The notes: generated by a model not told the origin, from the letters alone. Positions 9,061 to 18,217 are shown, counted from the stretch's first letter. The stretch: DNA of 64,000 nt from Gammaproteobacteria bacterium MFB021 (GCA_000737985.1 JNVT01000135.1:1-64000), one strand, 5' to 3'. Program-made: numbers and translations.

Positions 9061-9774
9061 ATGTCCCAGACACACATCAAGACCGAATGGATCGAGATCA
9101 CCGCCGAGGACGGCAAGACGTTCAAGGCTTATCAGGCACTACCCCACAAGGGCAAGGGTCCCGGCATTCTGCTGATCCAGGAGATCTTCGGCGTCAACGG
9201 CCATATCCGCGGTGTCGCCGAGCAGTACGCCATGGATGGCTACAGCGTCATCGCCCCCGATGTCTTCTGGCGCGAAGCGCCCGGGGTCGAGCTGGGCTAT
9301 GACGGCGACGACTGGAAAGCCGCCGTGGCGCACAAGCAGGCGCTGGACTACCCCACCGTGATCAGCGACCTGCGCGCCGCCACCCAGGCTCTGCGTGCAA
9401 GCCCGGTGTGCGAGGGGCCGATCGCCTCGGTGGGCTACTGCATGGGCGGTGTGCTTTCCTACCTGTGCGCGCTGGATGCGGGCGTCGATGCCGCGGTGTG
9501 CTACTACGCCGGTGGCATTACCGAGTATCTCGACCGCGCCGGCGAGCTGGCGGTACCGGCCCAGTTCCACTTCGGCGCCGAAGACGACCATATCCCGCTC
9601 GAGCATGTCGAACAGACCCGTAACGCGCTCGCCGCCAACCGCGATGTCGAGGTGCATCTCTACGACGGCGCCGAGCACGGCTTCAACTGCTGGTCGCGGG
9701 CAAGCTATCACCAGCAGGCCGCAGCGCTGGCCCATGGGCGTACGCTGACCTTCCTCGCCGGCCGCAAGGTCTGA
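9061..9774 (+). CDS. Dienelactone hydrolase family protein
   Basis: Alpha/beta hydrolase with a cysteine nucleophile: VGYCMGG gives Cys127, FGAEDDHIP gives Asp175, and DGAEHGF gives His206, the complete DLH triad. It also has the family N-terminus ILLIQEIFGVNGHIR, where the glutamate shields the cysteine. At 237 aa it has the normal length and no signal peptide, so it is cytoplasmic. AGGAAG precedes the ATG. No chlorocatechol or protocatechuate genes are nearby, so a general carboxylesterase or lactone-hydrolysing role is more likely than true dienelactone catabolism. Confidence 0.93.
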   Translation: MSQTHIKTEWIEITAEDGKTFKAYQALPHKGKGPGILLIQEIFGVNGHIRGVAEQYAMDGYSVIAPDVFWREAPGVELGYDGDDWKAAVAHKQALDYPTVISDLRAATQALRASPVCEGPIASVGYCMGGVLSYLCALDAGVDAAVCYYAGGITEYLDRAGELAVPAQFHFGAEDDHIPLEHVEQTRNALAANRDVEVHLYDGAEHGFNCWSRASYHQQAAALAHGRTLTFLAGRKV

Positions 9775-9927
9775 GGCACTGACCCACCGCGCGATGCCTT
9801 TGGCAGGCGCTTGCCGAGCGCGGTGACGCCGACTAGCTTCTGACCAGGACAGATACTGTCAGTCATAGACCCCGTTTCTCATAAAGCGCGCCATGTCGGC
9901 ATGCGCCCACCCAGCCAGGAGGCACTC

Positions 9928-10176
9928 ATGGGCATCATCACGTGGATCATCTTCGGTCTGATCGCCGGCGCCATCGCCAAGCTGATCATGCCGGGCAAGG
10001 ACCCGGGCGGCTTCATCGTCACCATCATCCTCGGCATCCTGGGGGCGGTCGTGGGTGGCTGGATCGGCACCGCACTCGGCTTCGGCAGCGTTTCCGGCTT
10101 CAATGTCGGCAGCTTCGCGATCGCCGTACTCGGCGCCATCGTACTGCTGATCGTCTATCGCGTGGTGCGCAAATAG
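9928..10176 (+). CDS. GlsB/YeaQ/YmgE-family stress-response membrane protein
   Basis: This 82-aa transglycosylase-associated (PF04226) protein has three membrane helices. It contains the repeated glycine-zipper pattern GLIAGAIAKLIMPGKDPGG, GILGAVVGGWIG, and VLGAIVLLIVYR. A strong AGGAGG (9917-9922) fixes ATG 9928. Homologues respond to general stress, acid or salt; molecular function is not known. It appears monocistronic. Confidence 0.9.
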   Translation: MGIITWIIFGLIAGAIAKLIMPGKDPGGFIVTIILGILGAVVGGWIGTALGFGSVSGFNVGSFAIAVLGAIVLLIVYRVVRK

Positions 10177-10270
10177 CGCCAGACCCAAACAGCCTCATCG
10201 CCGCCGCGGGCATGGCGCCAGCGGCGGCCACCTTCGCCGCGTCCTCGCGGCCCCTCAGGAATCTTTCGCT

Positions 10271-10891
10271 ATGCCCAGCAACGCCCACTTCTACCAGCCC
10301 CGAGAGGGGCATGGCTTGGCGCACAATCCGTTCAAGGCGATCATCGGCCCGCGCCCGATCGGCTGGATTTCGTCACAGGACGAGTCGGGGCAGTTGAACC
10401 TGGCCCCTTACAGCTTCTTCAACGCCTTCGCCGATACCCCGCCGATCATCGGTTTCTCCAGTGCCGGCTACAAGGACAGCGTGCGCAACATCGAACGCAC
10501 CGGTGAGTTCTGCTGGCAGCTGGCGACCCGCCCGCTGGCCGAGGCGATGAACCAGAGCGCGGCGTCGGTGGCCCCCGAGGTCGACGAGTTCAGCCTGGCC
10601 GGGCTCACCCCGAGTGCCTCTGAGGTCGTCGCGGTGCCCCATGTGGGCGAAGCCCAGGTGGTGTTCGAGTGCCGGCTGAGCCAGACGCTGCGGCTGCGCT
10701 CCGCCGCCGGCGAAGAGATCGACAACTGGCTGGTACTCGGCGAGGTGGTCGGGGTACATATCGATCCGGCCCTACTGGTCGATGGCATCTATCAGACCGC
10801 CGCCGCGCGTCCGATCCTGCGTGGCGGCGGCCCGGCAGACTACTTCGAGGCCGCCGAGGCGCAGCGTTTCCAGATGCGCCGGCCCGGCTGA
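10271..10891 (+). CDS. Flavin reductase-like (FMN-binding split barrel) protein
   Basis: Flavoredoxin/flavin reductase-like domain (PF01613). The N-terminus PFKAIIGPRPIGWISSQDESGQLNLAPYSFFNAF is the FMN-phosphate-binding region of this group, followed by PPIIGFSS and DSVRNIERTGEF. The 206-aa length is that of the DIM6/NTAB-type proteins. AGGAA lies upstream of ATG 10271. Its 3' end almost touches the convergent diguanylate cyclase gene (7 bp). The partner oxygenase, if any, is not in the window. Confidence 0.9.
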   Translation: MPSNAHFYQPREGHGLAHNPFKAIIGPRPIGWISSQDESGQLNLAPYSFFNAFADTPPIIGFSSAGYKDSVRNIERTGEFCWQLATRPLAEAMNQSAASVAPEVDEFSLAGLTPSASEVVAVPHVGEAQVVFECRLSQTLRLRSAAGEEIDNWLVLGEVVGVHIDPALLVDGIYQTAAARPILRGGGPADYFEAAEAQRFQMRRPG

Positions 10892-10898
10892 GCGCGGC

Positions 10899-12494
10899 TC
10901 AGCCGTTGCCGTCGGTGGGGTGGAAGCGCCAGGTATTGCGCCCGGCGCGCTTGGCCGCGTACATCGCACGGTCAGCGAGCAGCAGGGCCTCCTGCGGCTC
11001 CTCGGTATCCACCCCAAGCAGCGCCACCCCGATGCTGACCCCGATGGTAATCGCCACCCCCGACTCGAGCTCGATCGGGGTCTGCAGGCCCGCGACGAAG
11101 CGTGCCAGCAGCGCCTCTACCTCGTCGCGCTGCCCGCACCCCTCCAGCAGCAGCACGAACTCGTCACCGCCCAGCCGCGCCACGTAGTCACGCTGGCGCA
11201 GCAGTACCGCCAGCTCGCCACCGACGTGGCGCAGTACGCGGTCTCCGGCGTGGTGGCCATGGGTGTCGTTGATCTGCTTGAAGTGATCGAAATCGAGCAG
11301 CACGAGGGCGTGGCAGCGATCCGGGTAGAGCCGATGATGGCGCCCCATCACCGCCAGCCGACGATCGAAGCCACGCCGGTTGCCGAGCCCGGTGAGCGGG
11401 TCGGTCACCGCCAGCTGCTCGGCCGCGTCCGCGGCGCGCTTACGCGCGGTGACATCATGCGCGACCCCCTGCAAGCGTCCGGCCTCCAGCGGGTTGAGCA
11501 CCAGGCTGACCCAGCGCCGTGGCTCCTCGTCGCCCAGCGCCACCTCCCACTGCTGCCCACGGCCGCCGGCGACCACCGTGGTCGGGCTGGCCCCAAAGCT
11601 GCCCTCGGGGTCGACCAGGGTGGCGAAATCGATCGGATGGCGGTTCAGATCGCGCTTGGCGGGCAGCTTGAACAGGCGCCGGAAGGCGGGGTTGGCAACG
11701 CGGATCGCGCCGTCGTCGTCGACCTCGAAGATGCCCGTCTCGACATTGTCGAAGATCGCCCGGTAGCGGCGCTCCTCGACCTCGCGCTCGAGGCGCAGAC
11801 AGCGCTCGGCGTCGAGGCTCTGGACCAGGTTATCGATCATGGCGTTGACGCTGTTCACCAACTGGCCGATCTCGTCGTCGCGGTTACCCCGCGGCGCCTG
11901 CAGTTTTTGCCCGGTCTCCGCCTCGAGCGCTCGCAGCCGCTGCGACAACCCGGTAATCGGGCGGGTCACGTAGCGCACCACCACCAGCACCACACAGAAA
12001 CCGATGCCCAGAAGCTGCAGCAGCAGCGCACCGCCGACGAAGCGCGAAGCCTGACCGACCAGACCGTCGATATAGCGCTGATCGGGATCGATGATCAGGC
12101 GGCACAGGGGTGTCTCGGCATCGAACGGCGAGGATATCTCACGCGTGAATAGGGCATCACTGGGACTCTCGATCGGCCCGCCCCGACCGACCAGCAGCTT
12201 GCCATCCAGGGATTCGATGCGTACCGCATGCACGATATCGTTGCTCAGCAGGCCATCGGCCAGCTCCTGCGCCAGCTCCTCGCCATTCAGGAAGCAGGCG
12301 ATCTGTGCCGTGCGCTCGACCGTGGTCAGCAAACCCTCGAGACGTGCCTGCTGCTCCCGGTGTACGCTCTGGGCGCGGAAGTGCACCGCCAGCAGCAGGA
12401 AGGCGACGCCCAGCAGGCCCACGATCAGCAGAATGATCGCCGTAGTGCGCAGCGCCAGGCGGGTGTGTAATAGCGTCAGCAATCGCGACATCAT
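10899..12494 (-). CDS. Membrane diguanylate cyclase (HAMP-PAS-GGDEF)
   Basis: This 531-aa enzyme makes c-di-GMP from two GTP. In order it has TM1 (about 17-38), a periplasmic loop of about 110 residues, TM2 (152-174), a HAMP linker (175-228), a PAS domain (240-350) and a GGDEF domain (360-520). GGDEF is intact at 442-446. An RxxD inhibitory I-site (433-436) sits exactly five residues before it, so product inhibition is expected. There is no EAL domain. Its ATG follows directly after the stop of the PstS-like gene, and the porin gene lies 10 bp before that. All three form one operon, suggesting that the periplasmic protein feeds a signal to the sensor domain (inference). Compare 34391-38850. 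Confidence 0.93.
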   Translation of the reverse strand: MMSRLLTLLHTRLALRTTAIILLIVGLLGVAFLLLAVHFRAQSVHREQQARLEGLLTTVERTAQIACFLNGEELAQELADGLLSNDIVHAVRIESLDGKLLVGRGGPIESPSDALFTREISSPFDAETPLCRLIIDPDQRYIDGLVGQASRFVGGALLLQLLGIGFCVVLVVVRYVTRPITGLSQRLRALEAETGQKLQAPRGNRDDEIGQLVNSVNAMIDNLVQSLDAERCLRLEREVEERRYRAIFDNVETGIFEVDDDGAIRVANPAFRRLFKLPAKRDLNRHPIDFATLVDPEGSFGASPTTVVAGGRGQQWEVALGDEEPRRWVSLVLNPLEAGRLQGVAHDVTARKRAADAAEQLAVTDPLTGLGNRRGFDRRLAVMGRHHRLYPDRCHALVLLDFDHFKQINDTHGHHAGDRVLRHVGGELAVLLRQRDYVARLGGDEFVLLLEGCGQRDEVEALLARFVAGLQTPIELESGVAITIGVSIGVALLGVDTEEPQEALLLADRAMYAAKRAGRNTWRFHPTDGNG

Positions 12495-12911
12495 TCACTC
12501 ATTCAGTATCAACACGACGTGCAGGTCGTCACCCACCTCGCGGCTGTCGAGATAACCGACGGCACTCGGATTGTGTGCCACGAGCTGGCGCATCTCGGCA
12601 GCCGTCGCGACCTGCTGCGGCGGTGAAGCCTCTCCCGAGAAGACCAGGCGCGCCCAGTAGGCGTTGATCTCGGCCAGATTCTTGTTCACCAGCGCCCGAT
12701 AGAAACGCGCCTTGAGCGCTGCCACGTCCAGCGGCAGCGCCGGATTGCCGTTGGGCAACTTGCGGTAGCGGCCCATGAAGATATTGACCGCATCGCTGCG
12801 GGTGAGCTGACCGACACCGCTACCCGCCTTGACCACGATGGCGATATCCGCCATCGCCGGGAGTGCCAGCGTCAGTAGCGCTATGAGAAGACAGGCGCGC
12901 ACGCGAATCAT
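12495..12911 (-). CDS. Small PstS-like periplasmic protein (PBP-like), sensor module 1
   Basis: This 138-aa protein has a signal peptide (residues 1-20, ending LPAMA), then a truncated type II periplasmic binding fold of the phosphate-ABC-receptor type. Recognisable parts are GVGQLTRSDAVNIFMGR near the start, INAYWARLVFSGEASPPQ in the middle and AVGYLDSREV near the end. It is half the size of a true PstS and has no ABC permease or ATPase beside it. The sequence pattern W-x-R-x-VFSG-(9)-VATA-x-x-M is shared with the protein at 38416-38850. It is co-transcribed between a porin gene and a diguanylate cyclase gene, so it may sense rather than transport. Confidence 0.8.
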   Translation of the reverse strand: MIRVRACLLIALLTLALPAMADIAIVVKAGSGVGQLTRSDAVNIFMGRYRKLPNGNPALPLDVAALKARFYRALVNKNLAEINAYWARLVFSGEASPPQQVATAAEMRQLVAHNPSAVGYLDSREVGDDLHVVLILNE

Positions 12912-12921
12912 GCCCAGATTC

Positions 12922-14082
12922 CTAGAAGATAAAGTCCAGCCCGAGGCTGAAGATCGAGCTCCAACCGCCCTCCCAGTCACTGTCGCCACGCCACAGGAAG
13001 CCGGGCCTGCGCGTATCGATACGGTCGAGCTGCACCTTGAGTGCGATATCCCTGGCGACATCGAAGCGCGTGCCGAACGTCCAGGTGCGCTGGTCGATAT
13101 CGGTCACGTCGGGGTTGGTGGAAGAGGTCATGGCACGGGAGTGGGCAACATAGGGCGTCACCTGCCCCACCCGGTAGCCAACCGAGAGCAGCGCCGAGTC
13201 GATCCGGCCGTGGTGACGCGCGGTGCGGCTGCGGTTCCACATCGCCTGCACCTGCAGCGGGCCGCTATCATACAGCGCCCCCAACGAGAACAGCCGCAGC
13301 CGCGAGAAGCCGAGTGCACGCTCGATCTCACGCTCGCCGTCCAGCCCGGGAACCTGCAGGCTGTCGATCTCGTTGACGATGCTCCCGGCGTAATCCACGT
13401 CAGAGCGCACTTCGGTATAGCTGGTGCGCAGACGCCAGGGACCGTGTTCGTAGTCGAGATGACCGCCGTAGACGGCGTCGGCATCGAAGTCCGCGATCAG
13501 ATCGTCGACCACGTGGATGCGGCTGTCGGAACTGCCGGCGTAGAGCTTGAGCAGCACCAGATCGCTGCCCAGCGGCTGCTTGAAGGTGACGTCGGCACCG
13601 TCGATATGGGTCAACTGCAGCATGCCGAACTGATCCACCGGGGGTCTCGCCCAAGGGTAGGCGTAACCCACGTAGCGCGAGTCGGCGAGCTGGAACACAT
13701 CCCAGCCCAGACGCCCGGCGCGCAGCTGCAGCACGGGGTCGGGGCGATAGCGCACGAATGCCCAGCTCAGCTCGGGGCGATAATTGCCGCTGTCGTGGTA
13801 GCGGCTGATCCCCTGCACCACCAGATCCCAGCGCGGGTCGAAACGCCACCCGAGCTGCGCCCCCAGCAAGCTGTCGACCCGCGCGCTCCATCCCTCACCG
13901 GCGCCCTTGGGCTGGCCGATGTCACGCAGGAACTCGGCCTCGGAGTTGTCGCTGTGGACCAGCCCCAAGGTGCCGAATCCGCTCAGCGTGAGGCGGCCGT
14001 CGTCGCTTGCATGAAACGCCTGGGCTGCCAGGCTCATGCTCATCAGCACGAGCCCCAACCCTATCTGTCGCCATCGCCGCAT
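12922..14082 (-). CDS. Outer-membrane porin-like protein, sensor module 1
   Basis: The 386-aa precursor has a signal peptide ending LAAQAFHA (about residue 23). It continues with the start typical of barrel proteins (LTLSGFGTLGLVHSD), many alternating aromatic/polar strands, and a C-terminal phenylalanine (GLDFIF), as expected for BAM-dependent insertion. It fits no classical porin family by eye; it resembles barrel proteins annotated as hypothetical next to GGDEF genes. It is first in an operon with the PstS-like protein and the diguanylate cyclase. A barrel protein also occurs in the second module (37227-38423), which argues for a functional link. Confidence 0.78.
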   Translation of the reverse strand: MRRWRQIGLGLVLMSMSLAAQAFHASDDGRLTLSGFGTLGLVHSDNSEAEFLRDIGQPKGAGEGWSARVDSLLGAQLGWRFDPRWDLVVQGISRYHDSGNYRPELSWAFVRYRPDPVLQLRAGRLGWDVFQLADSRYVGYAYPWARPPVDQFGMLQLTHIDGADVTFKQPLGSDLVLLKLYAGSSDSRIHVVDDLIADFDADAVYGGHLDYEHGPWRLRTSYTEVRSDVDYAGSIVNEIDSLQVPGLDGEREIERALGFSRLRLFSLGALYDSGPLQVQAMWNRSRTARHHGRIDSALLSVGYRVGQVTPYVAHSRAMTSSTNPDVTDIDQRTWTFGTRFDVARDIALKVQLDRIDTRRPGFLWRGDSDWEGGWSSIFSLGLDFIF

Positions 14083-14342
14083 ATCGGGTCTCAGGGGTGG
14101 TTGGCGTAGCTGCCACGCACTCCACCGCTCGAAGAAAAATTAGAATGTCTGCATTATTGTCGGCAGACGCTCCTCTTTCTGAAGCAGGCCGGATATGCAT
14201 CATCACGGTGCCGCCTGGGGCCACCGCCGCCAGGCACCGACGCTCGGCGAGGAACGCGACGTGTTAGACTTTGTCTCTATAAGCCCTTTTTTCACGCCAA
14301 TGTGCGCCGACCGTTATTGGCCCGGATGGAGATAGCCGCTCA

Positions 14343-15905
14343 ATGTCTCTGGAAGAACTGCATCTCAACCTGCGCAACCTCGCCTGCGAGGACTACCCGC
14401 AGCTCAAGCGGCTGATGGACGCCGTCTACGACGACATCGGCGGTGCCTGGTCCCAGCACACCATCGACAAGCTGATCGACGAATTCCCCGATGGCCAGAT
14501 CATCATCGAGGACGACGACAAGATCGTCGGTGTCGCGCTCACCGTGCGGGTCGATTACGACCGCTTCTCCAACCCGCACAAGTACGACGAGCTGATCGGC
14601 CATCGCGAAATCATCCTCAACGAACCCGAGGGCGATGCGCTCTACGGTCTCGACGTGCTGATCGACCCCGCCTACCGTGGCTATCGCCTTGGCCGGCGCC
14701 TCTACGAAGCGCGCAAGGACCTGTGCCGCTCGATGAACCTGCGCGCGATTCTGGCTGGCGGGCGTATCCCCAACTACCACCAGCACGCCGCGGAGATGTC
14801 GCCGGCGGAGTACATCGAGCGGGTCGCGCGCAAGGAGTTCTACGACCCCATCCTGTCGTTCCAGCTGGCCAACGACTTCCTGGTCAAGCGGCTGTTGAAG
14901 AAGTATCTGCCCGAAGACGAGAAGTCGATGGGCTACGCCACCTTGCTTGAGTGGAACAATATCCTCTACGAGCCGGCCAGCCTGGTGATCGACACCCGGC
15001 GCACCCAGATCCGCGTGGGCGCGGTGCAGTGGCAGATGCGCGAGTTCGACTCGGTCGAGTCGGTCCTCAAGCAGGTCGAGTTCTACGTCGACGCCATCTC
15101 CGACTATCAGAGCGACTTCGCGGTCTTTCCGGAGCTGTTCAACACACCCTTGATGGGGCTGACCGACCAGACCGATCAGGTCGCGGCGATCCAGTTCCTG
15201 GCCGGCTTCACCGAGCGCTTCAAGAGCGAAATCTCGCGTATGGCGGTCTCCTACAACATCAACATCGTCGCCGGTTCGATGGTGGAAAAAGGCGCCGACG
15301 GCAAGCTCTACAACGTCTCTTACCTGTGCCACCGCGACGGCAGCGTCGACCGCCAGGCCAAGCTCCACATCACCCCCCAGGAGCGCCGCGACTGGGTGGT
15401 CGAGGGCGGCGACGAGCTGTGCGTATTCGAGACCGATGCCGGCCGCGTGGGCATCCTGATCTGCTACGACGTGGAGTTCCCGGAGCTGCCGCGGCTACTC
15501 GCCGAGCAGGATATGGACGTGCTGATCGTGCCGTTCTGGACCGACACCAAGAACAGCTATCTGCGCGTGCGTCACTGCGCCCAGGCTCGGGCGATCGAGA
15601 ACGAGTGCTACGTGGTGGTGTGCGGCAGCGTCGGCAACGTGCCCTCGATCGAGAACCTGGACATCCAGTACGCCCAGTCGTCGGTGTTCTCGCCCTCCGA
15701 CTTTGCCTTCCCACACGATGCGGTGCTCTCCGAGACCACGCCCAACACCGAGATGGTGATGTTCTCGGATCTCGACCTGAACAAGCTCAAGCTGGTGCGC
15801 GCCGAAGGTGCGGTGACCAACCTCAAGGATCGCCGCCTGGACCTCTACGACCTGCGCCTGCGCGACTGGTCGTGGAAGTCCGGGGCGCGTCAGGAGGAGA
15901 GCTGA
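14343..15905 (+). CDS. GNAT acetyltransferase-nitrilase fusion protein
   Basis: The first 210 residues form a GNAT domain with the acetyl-CoA loop region YRGYRLGRRLYEARKDL (about 111-127). Residues 222-510 form a carbon-nitrogen hydrolase domain with the Glu-Lys-Cys triad: E264 (FPELF), K340 (QAKLHITP) and C374 (LICYDVEFPEL). This bifunctional architecture (520 aa) is a known but uncharacterised bacterial family. It could hydrolyse an amide and acetylate an amine. GGAGAT precedes ATG 14343. The gene downstream (mtfA) starts 44 bp later on the same strand. Substrates are unknown. Confidence 0.9.
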   Translation: MSLEELHLNLRNLACEDYPQLKRLMDAVYDDIGGAWSQHTIDKLIDEFPDGQIIIEDDDKIVGVALTVRVDYDRFSNPHKYDELIGHREIILNEPEGDALYGLDVLIDPAYRGYRLGRRLYEARKDLCRSMNLRAILAGGRIPNYHQHAAEMSPAEYIERVARKEFYDPILSFQLANDFLVKRLLKKYLPEDEKSMGYATLLEWNNILYEPASLVIDTRRTQIRVGAVQWQMREFDSVESVLKQVEFYVDAISDYQSDFAVFPELFNTPLMGLTDQTDQVAAIQFLAGFTERFKSEISRMAVSYNINIVAGSMVEKGADGKLYNVSYLCHRDGSVDRQAKLHITPQERRDWVVEGGDELCVFETDAGRVGILICYDVEFPELPRLLAEQDMDVLIVPFWTDTKNSYLRVRHCAQARAIENECYVVVCGSVGNVPSIENLDIQYAQSSVFSPSDFAFPHDAVLSETTPNTEMVMFSDLDLNKLKLVRAEGAVTNLKDRRLDLYDLRLRDWSWKSGARQEES

Positions 15906-15949
15906 GCCGTGCTGCGAGGCGAGCGTAACGCGCCCTCGGAGAGGCGCGG

Positions 15950-16747
15950 GTGAAGCGGCCGGGCTGGTGGCCCAGTCGCCGCGGCGCTCCCGCGTTCGAT
16001 GCGGCGTGCTGGCAGGCGGTGCGCCAGGGGCTGCCGCTGCTCGCCGACCTCGACGACAGCGACGCCGCCCGCCTGGGTGAGCGTGCCTGGCAGCAGCTGC
16101 ACCGCTGGCAGTGGGCGGCGTCCGAGGGGGTCGAGTTCGATCTCGCCGCCCAACTGGCGATCGCCGCCCAGGCCTGCCTGCTGACGCTGGCCTGGAGCGA
16201 CGACGACGCCAGCGCAGCCTTCGCCAACGTGCACGATATCGTGCTGGTCGCCGACGCCTTCCACCGCCGGGTGGAGGAGCTGGACGACTTCGGTGTAATG
16301 CACGAGTACGAGGACGAACGCGCTGGCGAGACCTCCTGGCGCGGCCCGGTGGTGCTGGCCTCTCCCGAGGTCGGCGCCAGCGGCGACTACTCCGGCTACA
16401 ACGTGATCATCCACGAGTTCGCCCACAAGCTCGACCTGGGCAACTCCCACGATGTCGACGGCTTCCCGCCGCTGGCCGCCGCGAGCGAAGTCACCGCCCA
16501 GGAGTGGCATCGCATCTTCACCGCGGTATGGGACGACCTGCAGGCGCACCTCGCCCGCGGCGAAGAGACACCGATCGACGACTACGCCGCGACTCACCCC
16601 GGCGAGTGCTTCGCGGTCTGCTGCGAGCTCTTCTTCACCGCCCCGAATCAGCTGATCGAGGTCTATCCCGCGCTTTATGACCTGCTGAAGCGCTACTTCG
16701 GGCAGGACGCCATGACGCGTTTCACACGCCCCCCGCCATCCGCCTGA
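15950..16747 (+). CDS. mtfA: MtfA-family zinc metallopeptidase (M90)
   Basis: MtfA is a cytoplasmic zinc aminopeptidase that in E. coli binds the repressor Mlc and so affects glucose uptake. The 265-aa protein has the zinc motif HEFAH at residues 155-159 followed by KLDL. A downstream glutamate (GECFAVCCELFF) serves as the likely third ligand. A GTG start at 15950 gives the expected N-terminus; an earlier start would overlap the fusion gene. No Mlc homologue lies nearby, so the regulatory partner in this organism is open. Confidence 0.9.
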   Translation: MKRPGWWPSRRGAPAFDAACWQAVRQGLPLLADLDDSDAARLGERAWQQLHRWQWAASEGVEFDLAAQLAIAAQACLLTLAWSDDDASAAFANVHDIVLVADAFHRRVEELDDFGVMHEYEDERAGETSWRGPVVLASPEVGASGDYSGYNVIIHEFAHKLDLGNSHDVDGFPPLAAASEVTAQEWHRIFTAVWDDLQAHLARGEETPIDDYAATHPGECFAVCCELFFTAPNQLIEVYPALYDLLKRYFGQDAMTRFTRPPPSA

Positions 16748-16804
16748 GGCCGATTTCAAAATTCGAACGCCATAGCGTAAAAAACCGTCGGATGGAGGAT
16801 CAAG

Positions 16805-17725
16805 ATGTCGGCGCCATTCGCCAAGCCCAAAGACGTGGTGACGACACCGCTGAACGAGGGGCCTTGCGTGCCTTTCATCCCGCTGTCCCAGGGATATTCG
16901 ATAGAGGCCACACCGAAGGCAATACTTGGAGACAGGGTCGAATGGGGCGCCGTCCCCGAGAAAACCCGCATTTTCGTTCCCCAATTCCCGAAGAATACGC
17001 ACGAGGAGATGCTGGCGTGCGCCAGGCGATTGCAGAGCTTGGGCTTCACACCGGTACCCCATGTGACCGCCCGTAGCCTGGCCGACAAGCGTCAATTCGA
17101 GCGTTTGCTATCGAAACTGGTGGCAGAGGCCGCCGTCGACGAGATCCTGCTGCTGGCCGGCGGCGACGACACGCCTCACGGCCAGCTCGGCAACACGCTC
17201 GAGCTGCTGGAGTCGGGTGTCATCGAGCGTGTCGGTATACGGCGTATCGGTGTGGCGGGGCACCCGGAGGGGCACCCCGAGGCGACGCAGGAAGCGCTCG
17301 ACCGTGCGTTGGCGATCAAGAATGCCTTTTCGGTCGAGACCGGTATACCGCTCTACATCGTCACCCAGTTTTTCTTCGATGCCGACCCTTTCATTGCCTG
17401 GGAGCGTCGTATTCGGGAGCAAGGCAATCGGTTGCCGATTCATGCCGGCCTGCCCGGCCTGGCCAGTGGACCCAGCCTGCTCAAGCAAGCCATGGCTTGC
17501 GGGGTCGGTTCCTCGGTCAAGGTGCTACGCAGGAACATGACCGGATTGAGAGGATTGCTGAGCCTGAGCTGGCGAGGTCAGGATCCGGGCCGGATCGTCA
17601 AGGCACTGGCTGCCTCCAAGGAGCGCGATCCGGCCAGCCACCTGGCGGGCTTCCACTTTTATGCCCTGGGTGCGTTCGATCTCACGGTGAAGTGGGCCAA
17701 TCGTTTCGCGCAAACTCGAGGATGA
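16805..17725 (+). CDS. Methylenetetrahydrofolate reductase-like protein
   Basis: This 306-aa TIM-barrel protein of the MTHFR family has PHVTARSLADKRQFERLL, LLLAGGDDTPHG, GVAGHPEGHPEA and QFFFDADPFIAWE, which align with the FAD- and folate-binding segments of MetF. It has an atypical N-terminus (residues 1-60) with a Tyr/Ser-rich segment in place of the usual MetF start. GGAGGATC precedes ATG 16805. No methionine-synthesis gene adjoins it. Paralogues of this kind in marine and halophilic bacteria may serve one-carbon oxidation during methylated-osmolyte use rather than methionine synthesis (inference). Confidence 0.85.
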   Translation: MSAPFAKPKDVVTTPLNEGPCVPFIPLSQGYSIEATPKAILGDRVEWGAVPEKTRIFVPQFPKNTHEEMLACARRLQSLGFTPVPHVTARSLADKRQFERLLSKLVAEAAVDEILLLAGGDDTPHGQLGNTLELLESGVIERVGIRRIGVAGHPEGHPEATQEALDRALAIKNAFSVETGIPLYIVTQFFFDADPFIAWERRIREQGNRLPIHAGLPGLASGPSLLKQAMACGVGSSVKVLRRNMTGLRGLLSLSWRGQDPGRIVKALAASKERDPASHLAGFHFYALGAFDLTVKWANRFAQTRG

Positions 17726-17865
17726 CCGGGGTCATCGCCCCGTCGGCGTCGACTCTCTAGCAACGACCTACCGGTAGCCAACGACTCACCGGTAGCCGGC
17801 AAGATACCGCGTATCGGATAGCACCCGCCCGACAGACAGCGTGTCGAGTGGGATTGGGCCCGCCT

Positions 17866-18213
17866 CTACACCGATCTCGCTGCCATCGCGCGCTCAAACG
17901 CCTCCCGCCAGGCCTCGGCCTGTCGCGCCGGATCGACAGGGAACCGCCCCAGTTCCACGGCGAGATCGAAGAAGCCCTGCGCGGGCAGCCCTTCCCCGCG
18001 GCGGCTGACGACCAGCGCGGCGATAAAGGGCCGGCCGTGCTCGGCGTCTTCACGCATCAGGGCTTCCAGCGCCTGGGCGACGCGCTGAATGGTGCGCGGC
18101 GGCTGCAAGCCCAACGCCTCGGCAAGCTGCTGATAGGTGATCGGTAGTGCCTCGCGGGGAGCCGCCGCCAGGTATTGGCGAAGGCGCTGGGGGAGTGCGC
18201 AATCTTGGGTCAT
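17866..18213 (-). CDS. Conserved hypothetical protein with helix-turn-helix-like start
   Basis: A 115-aa protein I cannot name. Residues 20-55 (ALPITYQQLAEALGLQPPRTIQRVAQALEALM) look like a winged-helix or helix-turn-helix segment, and FIAALVVSRRGEGLPAQGFFDLA follows. It has no signal peptide or membrane segment. ATG 18213 is 4 bp past the stop of the YciI gene on the same strand, so the two are probably one transcript. Coding character is good: GC-rich third positions and a continuous frame. A DNA-binding role is only suggested. Confidence 0.6.
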   Translation of the reverse strand: MTQDCALPQRLRQYLAAAPREALPITYQQLAEALGLQPPRTIQRVAQALEALMREDAEHGRPFIAALVVSRRGEGLPAQGFFDLAVELGRFPVDPARQAEAWREAFERAMAARSV

Positions 18214-18217
18214 CGGC

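Noticed and set aside
10782-12152. 456-codon open frame on the plus strand opposite the diguanylate cyclase gene
   Set aside because: The GGDEF protein on the other strand has full domain signatures. The plus-strand frame has Gln/His/Arg-rich composition typical of antisense frames in GC-rich DNA.
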